This document shows, one piece after another, positions 54,874 to 64,000 of a DNA stretch of 64,000 bases. The first letter of the stretch is position 1. Every line of letters starts with the position of its first letter. The notes under the pieces are model-generated. The model had not been told where the DNA came from, searched no databases, and saw only the letters and a list, made by a program, of their open reading frames with translations. The position numbers and the translations under genes are program-made. The DNA is from Methyloceanibacter methanicus (GTDB lineage Bacteria > Pseudomonadota > Alphaproteobacteria > Rhizobiales > Methyloligellaceae), in the NCBI RefSeq assembly GCF_001723285.1, contig NZ_LPWG01000014.1:248001-312000 (forward strand), read 5' to 3'.

Positions 54874-55946
54874 CTACAGCGTTTCTTCGAAATCCATGCC
54901 TTCAAAGGTGTACCGGTCCACTTGAGTCCAAATTCCGTCCTCTTGGACCGGAACCTTGTGGACCTTGACGTTGCCGACCTTCAGCGAACCGTCCGTCTCG
55001 TCGACCCAGAAGTCCAAGTCGTAATACTCGTCCTTGCTGCCGGGCTTGCGGAAATCGGTGCACGCAAAATATTTGCCTTCGCCTTTGAGCCGGCGCACGG
55101 GCCGATGCATCTCCACGAACTGAAGCTTCAGGTCTTCGCCCGTCTTGTCGTCCTTGACGGTGATGTTCCCGTCCTCGTCCTTGTTCTCGAGGATGTAGTC
55201 GTGGATCGAGGCCATCACCTGCCAGGCGCGCGCCCCTTCGATGCTGCCGGGATGTTCCTGGACCGGCAGCCACCACCACGCGACCGGGAGCCGCGTGATC
55301 ATGAAGTAGCCGTCGCCGTCACGCTTGGGGCCCTTCTGCACGCGGATATCCTGAAGCGTGAGTTGCTGGCCTTCCGGCTTGAACCAGAAGTCGATGGCAT
55401 ATTGCTTCTTGGGCTCGTCGACGTCGTGGAAGATGACATTGGCGAACCAGCCATAGCCTTCCATGCCGCGTACGATCTTGATCTCCTCGAATTTCAGCTT
55501 GAGATCCGTATCGAGCTTGGGGTCGTGAAACACGAAGGCATCGCCTTCCGAACGCTCGTCGATCACTTGCTGGACTCGGGCGTGACGTCCGCCTCGGTGA
55601 AGACCTTTGCGCCGGAGGCGGCTTTCGCCTGCTGCTCTTGGAGAAACGTCTTGGCCCGGGCGATATTGCCCTTGGGGTCCTTCAAGAACGCGGCCTTCGA
55701 ATTCTCGCTCGAGAAGCAGTACACCTTGCCGTCTTCGTCGGTCCAACTGACGGAGCAATCGGTCTTCACCATTTGCCCGTCGGCGAGGCCCATGGCGCAA
55801 CTTTCATCGAACTCGGCTTCGACATCGCCATGATCCTCCATGGCGGGCGCCGTGGCGGGCAGGACCATGGCGAGCATACCGGCCAGGAGCACAGGCAATG
55901 TCAAACGGGAGATGAGCCGTCTTGATGTCATGTCTGTCATTGTCAT
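54874..55946 (-). CDS. Secreted YHS-like domain with C-terminal extension (one-base frameshift likely)
   Basis: Signal peptide (MTSRRLISRLTLPVLLAGML), then the YHS-like domain DESCAMGLADGQMVKTDCSV and DGKVYCFSSENSKAAFLKDP. That frame ends VFTEADVTPESSK at TGA 55563. The other frame runs HARVQQVIDERSEGDAFVFH, FEEIKIVRGMEGYGWFANVI and AWQVMASIHDYILENKDEDG to TAG 54874. EADV reads naturally into HARVQQVIDERSEGD, and the 1073-base span is one short of 358 codons, so one frameshifted protein of about 357 residues is favoured, break near 55581-55590. Two genes with a GTGA overlap (GTG 55566) are the alternative. Function unknown. Confidence 0.7.
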
Positions 55947-56069
55947 TGATCCTTGGGCGTTGGGTCTCGTTAGCGAAGTGTTTGGCGGGTTGTTCAAAAC
56001 TTCGGACCGTTATGTCCTTAGGGCTCGTTCAGGGGTCTTGTCTGTGACCTGAGTTACGTTGCGCAGCCA

Positions 56070-56787
56070 TCACGCCTGAGAGCCTGATCGCAATGCGGGC
56101 CGGGAAAGGGCCGCGTCCCCCGCGCCATAGGTGGCGAGCGCGGCCATGTCGAGCACCTCGATCGAGCCGCGCGACGAGCGGAGCCAACCCAGGCGTTCCC
56201 ATTCGGAGACGTACCGGCTGATGACTTCGCGCACGCTGCCGAGATCGAGCGCGAGCTGCTGATGGGTCTTCGAGACGACACGTGAGCCTTCGGCCTCGGC
56301 CAGAAGACGTCGTGCCAGGCGAAGATCGAGACTTGCGAAGGCCACTTCGTCCACGAGCATGATCAGGCTCGACAGCAAGTCCCCATAGTTCGACAGGACA
56401 TAGTGCCGGAACCTTGGGGACGACGACATGAGCTTGAGAAAAACATCCGCCGGGATGGCGGCGAGCAGGACGTCGGCTTGCACGGTGCTTTCCGCGGGGA
56501 AGGGATTGCCGGCCATCAAACAGGACGTTGTCAGAACGCAGGTCTCACCGGCGCCCACCTGGTAGAGCATGATTTCCCGGCCCGACTCCGAGGTCTGAAG
56601 ACGCGCGTCTGGCCTCGATGCACATGAGATAGTTCCGGCAGTGCTGGCCCTGGTAGTAGGCCACATCCCCTCGACGGAGCCGCTCGAACTGTATGACGTC
56701 GAGCAGCACGTCCCTTGTCTCCGGCTCGAGCTCGGCGAGTTCCGGAAAGACGTTGAGCCAGCGTGTGATCAGCACCTGATTGGTCAT
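56070..56787 (-). CDS. Crp/Fnr-family transcriptional regulator (two one-base frameshifts)
   Basis: About 239 residues. ATG 56787 starts MTNQVLITRWLNVFPELAEL. The cyclic-nucleotide-binding-like barrel (GDVAYYQGQHCRNYLMCIE) breaks at about 56609-56613 and 56593-56596; between them a third frame reads QTRVF, then SESGREIMLYQVGAGETCVL resumes. The C-terminal HTH is HQQLALDLGSVREVISRYVS. No CxxC-type iron-sulfur Cys cluster as in Fnr is evident. Two missing bases bring 718 to 720. It lies upstream of the YHS-like cluster on the same strand and may control it. Confidence 0.85.
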
Positions 56788-56982
56788 CGCTCGAAGTGGT
56801 CTTACCCAGCTTGTTATGGGCCGAAAGTTCCTGAAAGTGACGGCTTGCGCGGTTATGCGTCAGATTGCCGCGAGCATATGGGAACATTGGTAACCCGGGG
56901 ATCAAAAAGCCGTGACGACTTCGGGAGCTCTTCTTTCGAAGGCTGGGCGAACGCCGGAAGAGCCGCGAGCGGGTCCCGGTAC

Positions 56983-57012
56983 TTGACGAAAACACCCGAC
57001 TTCCCCTTATTT
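56983..57012 (+). promoter_or_regulatory. Promoter of rnpB
   Basis: TTGACG at 56983-56988, an 18-base spacer and TTATTT at 57007-57012 (or TATTTT with 19). The predicted start lies six to eight bases further, exactly at the first base of the RNase P RNA. Confidence 0.6.
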
Positions 57013-57018
57013 TGGTTA

Positions 57019-57424
<406 letters not shown>

Positions 57425-57433
57425 ACACGACAG

Positions 57434-57475
57434 GACCGGCGTGAGGGATACCCCCTCGCGCCGGTCTCCAATTTT
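57434..57475 (+). terminator. Intrinsic terminator of rnpB
   Basis: GACCGGCG-T-GAGGG and CCCTC-G-CGCCGGTC form a 13-pair stem (57434-57466) followed by TCCAATTTT. It lies ten bases after the RNA end. Confidence 0.75.
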
Positions 57476-57572
57476 GGCGTCCTGTGACGTATTTCGTGGG
57501 CCTGTCATGGAACAAGAGGCCGAGCTTCGTTGTTGGTCCAATAGACTGCAACCCAAACGAAAGGAAATCGTC

Positions 57573-57743
57573 ATGCTTGGTTGGGCCTTGACGTTTTTTG
57601 TAATTGCGCTGATTGCAGGACTTCTTGGCTTCGGCGGCATTGCCGGCACCGCTGCTGGAATCGCGAAGATCTTGTTCTTCACTTTCCTCGTTTTGCTTGT
57701 CGCATCGCTGATTATGCATGTCGTGCGCGGCGCAGCGCCCTGA
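57573..57743 (+). CDS. DUF1328/UPF0391 small membrane protein
   Basis: 56 residues. [20 protein letters not shown] then [20 protein letters not shown] and [11 protein letters not shown] give two membrane helices with the G-F-G-G-I-A-G-x-A-x-G-I-A-K-I-L-F motif that defines DUF1328 (YtjA-like). AAAGGAAA precedes ATG 57573. Often induced by stress or by envelope damage in relatives; role unknown. Confidence 0.92.
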   Translation: MLGWALTFFVIALIAGLLGFGGIAGTAAGIAKILFFTFLVLLVASLIMHVVRGAAP

Positions 57744-57767
57744 TCCCCATCTGACCCCGCAAGCGCC

Positions 57768-57870
57768 CTCCAAGACCGGCCCCCGAGCTCCAAGACCGGC
57801 CCCCAAACCCCAAGACAGGTCCCCAAGCCCCAAGACAGGTCCCCAAACCCCAAAGAGTGCCCCCAGAAGT
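57768..57870. repeat. Tandem repeat of about 20 bp, five units
   Basis: Units of 20-21 bases built on CCAAGAC[CA]GG[CT]CCCC[AC]A. The first two carry GACCGGCC, the next two GACAGGTC and the last is degenerate (CAAAGAGTGCCCCC). It lies just after the DUF1328 stop in the convergent gap before katG. Confidence 0.8.
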
Positions 57871-57895
57871 GCGCCCCAAGGGCTCGCGCAAAAGA

Positions 57896-57931
57896 AACGG
57901 CCGGCGGTAGGGGGCTGCGCCGGCCGTTCTT
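57896..57931. terminator. Bidirectional terminator between DUF1328 gene and katG
   Basis: AACGGCCGGCG (57896-57906) and CGCCGGCCGTT (57918-57928) form an 11-pair stem around GTAGGGGGCTG, flanked by AAAGAA on the left and CTTT on the right. It suits transcripts from both convergent genes. Confidence 0.7.
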
Positions 57932-58015
57932 TGAAGAAGCACCTCGGGATGTTGGCGCTTCGGCTTTGGTTGAGCGGCGACGCGTGTCGCCCTGTCCTCT
58001 GAACGAGGCCGGCCT

Positions 58016-61342
<3,327 letters not shown>

Positions 61343-61417
61343 TGCCGCCAAACCGTCTATCGCCGCCTCGTCGAGGGCTCACGTCAGGCCGTCAGTAGGC
61401 GTCCCAAATACGCCGTC

Positions 61418-61492
61418 CATGTGGCCAGTTCCCATGTGGCCGGTTCCCATGTGGCCGGTTCCCATGTGGCCGGTTCCCATGTGGCCATGTCC
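61418..61492. repeat. 15-bp tandem repeat (five units)
   Basis: Units CATGTGGCCGGTTCC at 61433, 61448 and 61463, with single or double changes in the first (61418, CCAGTT) and last (61478, CCATGTCC). It lies between the divergent hydrolase and mraZ genes. Five near-identical 15-mers suggest a young, length-variable repeat. Confidence 0.9.
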
Positions 61493-61710
61493 AAGAGCCC
61501 GGCCGGGCAAATGACCACGTGCGCGGGGGGCATCCAAGAGCATGCGCTTCGCGCGGTTCGAGCGCCGTCCTGCGCGTGGCCTTAACCATACCTTTATCGC
61601 GCTTCGTGCCCACTCAGCAATCGGACTCCGTGCAAGCGAAAGGGCCGTCGCGCTCCGGTCGCGGGCAGAACGCTGGATGACCCACGCGTTTCCCGCAAAA
61701 ACCAGCGATC
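61493..61710. other. Non-coding region upstream of the MraZ box
   Basis: About 220 bases with no convincing gene. Frames on both strands are open but arginine-rich and unlike any family. Nothing recognised. Confidence 0.4.
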
Positions 61711-61770
61711 TCCCACGTATCTCCATTGACGCCCATGCTATCCCATGGTATCCCATAAATGCCCGTTCGG
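61711..61770. promoter_or_regulatory. MraZ box: six 10-bp-periodic TGGG/CCCA repeats
   Basis: Successive 10-mers at 61711, 61721, 61731, 61741, 61751 and 61761 read TCCCACGTAT, CTCCATTGAC, GCCCATGCTA, TCCCATGGTA, TCCCATAAAT and GCCCGTTCGG. On the other strand this is TGGG[AC] every ten bases, the repeat that MraZ binds in other bacteria (TGGGN separated by five bases). It lies about 160 bases before mraZ, so it is probably the autoregulatory operator of the division cluster. Confidence 0.75.
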
Positions 61771-61931
61771 TGAGTGGGGTGGAGGAAGCAGGCAGCGCTT
61801 CCTTTGAGGCCACGGGGGGATCCGCGCCGCTTCTTCCACCCATTTTTCGAACTCGCGGAAGGCCAGCGCCGAAGCGCCGTTTGTTTCAGTTCCGCATCGT
61901 CCAGTCGGCTTCGTAGCGCGTGAGGGAGGGG

Positions 61932-62413
61932 ATGGATCAGTTTGTCTCGTCATTCACGAATAGGATCGACGCCAAGGGCCGGGTCTCGGTCCCTGCCTCG
62001 TTCCGTACGGTTCTCGCCAAAGACGGGCTTGACGGCATCTACTGCTATCCATCGCTTGATGCCCCGGCGCTCGACGCCGGCGGCCAGCGCCTCGTCGATA
62101 AAATCAATTCTTTGGTCGAAGACTCGCACCTTACTCCGATGAGCGCGATCAGCTCGCGACCGCACTCTTCGGCACATCCGAAATTCTGTCGATCGATCAA
62201 GACGGTCGTACGAGTCTCCCGGAGCGCCTGCGTGAACACGCTGGCATCACCAGCCACGTCACCTTTGTGGGGCTGGGCGAAAAATTTCAGCTTTGGGAGC
62301 CGAAACGCTTTGAGGCTCATTTGGCGGAGGCGCGCGACAAGGTCCGCGACCTTCGCAAGTTACTCGGCGCGGGGCGCCGCGAAAGCGGCGGTGCAGAGGG
62401 AACACGGGAATGA
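61932..62413 (+). CDS. mraZ: Transcriptional regulator MraZ (one-base frameshift)
   Basis: About 160 residues. ATG 61932 starts [20 protein letters not shown] and [20 protein letters not shown], the first SpoVT/AbrB-like domain with its DxKGR motif. The frame breaks at about 62127-62135 and continues [20 protein letters not shown] and [20 protein letters not shown] (second domain, D-x-x-G-R) to TGA 62411-62413. 482 bases, one short of 161 codons. MraZ represses the dcw operon through the TGGG repeats found upstream. Its stop overlaps the rsmH start (ATGATGA). Confidence 0.92.
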
Positions 62414-63447
62414 TGACGGGCCGCGGCAGGCCATCGTTTGCCGCTGGCGGACTGGCCCGTCACATTCCCGTGTTGCTTTCCGAGGTCCTGAAGGCGCTCG
62501 AGCCTGAAGACGGCGACACCATCATTGACGGCACGTTCGGCGCGGGTGGCTATTCCAGGGCTATTCTCGAAGCCGCCGATTGCCGCGTCATCGCCATCGA
62601 CCGCGATCCGGGCGCGCTTGCCCATGCACAGGAGCTGACGGAGACGTTCCCGGGGCGATTCAGGGCCGTGCTCGGCCGCTATAGCGAGATGGAACGGGTG
62701 GCGGACGCGGAGGGAATCGAGGCCGTCGACGGCGTCGTGCTCGACCTTGGCGTGTCCTCCATGCAGCTCGATCAGCCCGAGCGCGGCTTCTCCTTTGCCA
62801 AGGACGGTCCGCTCGATATGCGCATGGGGGCGGAAGGGCCGACGGCAGCCGACATCGTCAATAGCCTCGACGAGGCACAACTCGCGGATATCATTTATAT
62901 TTTTGGCGAGGAGCGGCGCTCGCGCGCCATCGCGAAAGCCATCGTGAGGCGGCGCGCCGCAGCGCCGATGACGCGGACCGGCGAACTCGCGGATCTTGTT
63001 GCGGGCGTCCTCGGCCGGAAGCGCGACGAGGCGAAGCACCCCGCGACACGGACGTTTCAGGCGCTTCGGCTCCATGTGAACGCGGAACTGGACGAACTCG
63101 CCGAAGGGCTCGGCGCGGCCGAACGGCTCCTGAGACCTGGCGGGCGCTTGGTGGTGGTCACGTTTCATTCCCTGGAAGACCGGATTGTGAAGCGTTTTCT
63201 CGCCAGCCGGAGCGCGCCGCCACAGAAAGGGTCCCGGTTCTTGCCGGATTCGGGGGAGAAAGAATTTTTGCCAAGCTTCCAGCTTCTTAACCGTCGCCCC
63301 GTAGAACCGAACGAGGAAGAGGTCCGTAGCAATCCCCGGGCGCGGTCGGCACGGCTGAGAGCCGCCCGCCGGACGGAGGCTCCGGCCCACGGTTCGGGCC
63401 TGGCCGGGCTTGGAGTCCCCGAGCTGCGCCGCAAGGGGGACGCTTAG
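62410..63447 (+). CDS. rsmH: 16S rRNA (cytosine1402-N4)-methyltransferase
   Basis: 345 residues. SAM-binding [70 protein letters not shown], then [20 protein letters not shown] and [19 protein letters not shown] are all RsmH hallmarks. Methylates N4 of C1402 in 16S rRNA. Start ATG 62410 overlaps the mraZ stop; the standard second gene of the dcw cluster. Confidence 0.97.
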   Translation: MMTGRGRPSFAAGGLARHIPVLLSEVLKALEPEDGDTIIDGTFGAGGYSRAILEAADCRVIAIDRDPGALAHAQELTETFPGRFRAVLGRYSEMERVADAEGIEAVDGVVLDLGVSSMQLDQPERGFSFAKDGPLDMRMGAEGPTAADIVNSLDEAQLADIIYIFGEERRSRAIAKAIVRRRAAAPMTRTGELADLVAGVLGRKRDEAKHPATRTFQALRLHVNAELDELAEGLGAAERLLRPGGRLVVVTFHSLEDRIVKRFLASRSAPPQKGSRFLPDSGEKEFLPSFQLLNRRPVEPNEEEVRSNPRARSARLRAARRTEAPAHGSGLAGLGVPELRRKGDA

Positions 63448-63491
63448 ACTTTGCGTTGAGGGACGCGTCGGTTTGCGTACGCGTAGATGTG

Positions 63492-63848
63492 ATGTTGCGC
63501 TTTGTGAATATCTGCCTGCTCCTCGGCCTCGTCGCCTTGGCCTACGTGATCTACCAGGTCAAATACGAGGCGCGGAGCCTCGACGAGAAGATCGTCGTGC
63601 TGCAGCAGCAGATCGAGGAAGAACGTGACACCCTGGCTGTCGCGCGGGCCGAATGGAGTCTTCTCAACCGGCCCGAACGCATCGAGCGCCTTGCCAAGAA
63701 ATATCTCGAGCTGAGCCCTGTCCAACCGCAGCAAATCGTCATTCTGGATGAAGTGACCGAGAAAGACTTCGAGCGTGCCCAGGCGTTGGCGCAGTCTGCC
63801 AAGACGGATAGCGCGAAAGCCGCAAGTTTCAGTGCGGCGGCTCAGTAG
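63492..63848 (+). CDS. ftsL: Cell division protein FtsL
   Basis: 118 residues. One membrane helix (FVNICLLLGLVALAYVIYQV) followed by a leucine-zipper-like periplasmic coiled coil (SLDEKIVVLQQQIEEERDTL, then AEWSLLNRPERIERLAKKYL), the FtsL topology and its WSLLNRPERIERLA signature. It connects FtsB/FtsQ to FtsW/FtsI at the septum. ATG 63492 places the helix at the N-terminus; TTG 63456 is in frame but unneeded. Between rsmH and ftsI as expected. Confidence 0.93.
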   Translation: MLRFVNICLLLGLVALAYVIYQVKYEARSLDEKIVVLQQQIEEERDTLAVARAEWSLLNRPERIERLAKKYLELSPVQPQQIVILDEVTEKDFERAQALAQSAKTDSAKAASFSAAAQ

Positions 63849-63859
63849 GCACGGACAGC

Positions 63860-64000
63860 ATGGCGCGGCGCGAAACTCACACACCCGATCCGGCCGAAGC
63901 GCGCGCGGCCCGCGCCTATCACGCGCGCTGCCGTACGCGGTTCCGGCTGGCCTGCCTCGGCTTCGCCCTGGCGTTCGTGCTCATTGGCGGGCGGTTGGTG
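63860..64000 (+). CDS. ftsI: Peptidoglycan transpeptidase FtsI, N-terminal end (partial)
   Basis: 47 residues visible from ATG 63860, 11 bases after ftsL. A charged cytoplasmic tail (MARRETHTPDPAEARAARAY, then HARCRTRFRLACLG) leads into a membrane helix (FALAFVLIGGRLV) cut by the window edge. This is the start expected for the septal class B penicillin-binding protein; the catalytic domain is outside the window. The call rests on synteny and topology. Confidence 0.85.
   Translation, partial: MARRETHTPDPAEARAARAYHARCRTRFRLACLGFALAFVLIGGRLV

Overview
The window is a GC-rich (mostly about 60-66% by eye) stretch of alphaproteobacterial chromosome. The order dnaG-rpoD, a type-A RNase P RNA, split cobalamin-dependent methionine synthase and an mraZ-rsmH-ftsL-ftsI division cluster point to Hyphomicrobiales (Rhizobiales). 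A Hyphomicrobium/Methyloceanibacter-like methylotroph is a guess, not a determination.

Layout. 1-2675: end of dnaG, then rpoD. 2709-2803: REP-like palindrome. 2981-6262: lower-GC accessory island with a HigB-like toxin gene, an XRE+ImmA/IrrE metallopeptidase gene, and on the other strand a thymidylate-synthase-like gene coupled to an alpha-glutamyl/putrescinyl thymine pyrophosphorylase-like gene, a pair known from hypermodified-DNA phages. 6263-7006: no convincing gene but strong RNA-like hairpins. 6897-8861: eight copies of a hairpin repeat whose stems covary, around a Zn-metalloprotease gene and an acetyltransferase gene. 8923-13641: nucleotide cyclase, panD, a PCMT/erythromycin-esterase fusion, a SIMPL protein. 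13816-13892: CAT-anticodon tRNA whose 3' 45 bases recur at 26286-26330, bounding a 12.5-kb integrated element.

The element (13848-26330) carries a P4-type integrase, AlpA-like regulator, SF2 helicase, winged-helix protein with 20-bp iterons, several unknowns, and a short tail module (chaperone-like gene, gp10-like gene, 909-aa tape measure). No head, portal, large terminase or lysis gene is visible, so it looks like a phage satellite or a strongly reduced prophage.

26530-44205: small secreted peptide, two tandem sulfotransferases, TerB-like protein, ELM1-like protein, ettA, a periplasmic methyltransferase-fold protein, then a methionine operon (ArsR-methyltransferase regulator, metF, metH N-half, a methyltransferase, metH C-half), deacetylase, VWA protein, Ca/H antiporter and TetR regulator. 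44202-53811: GH25 lysozyme, DUF2852, FAD monooxygenase, oxoprolinase/hydantoinase, gamma-carbonic anhydrase, DnaJ/TerB protein and amidase. 53922-57743: three secreted YHS-like paralogues, a Crp/Fnr regulator, rnpB and a DUF1328 protein. 58016-64000: katG, an alpha/beta hydrolase, a 10-bp-periodic MraZ box and the start of the dcw cluster.

Quality. Fourteen otherwise coherent genes each need one or two single-base insertions to read through (16 sites). All 16 behave as one-base deletions in the given sequence, which suggests sequencing or assembly error rather than mass gene decay. They are annotated as frameshifted CDS with the break position given.
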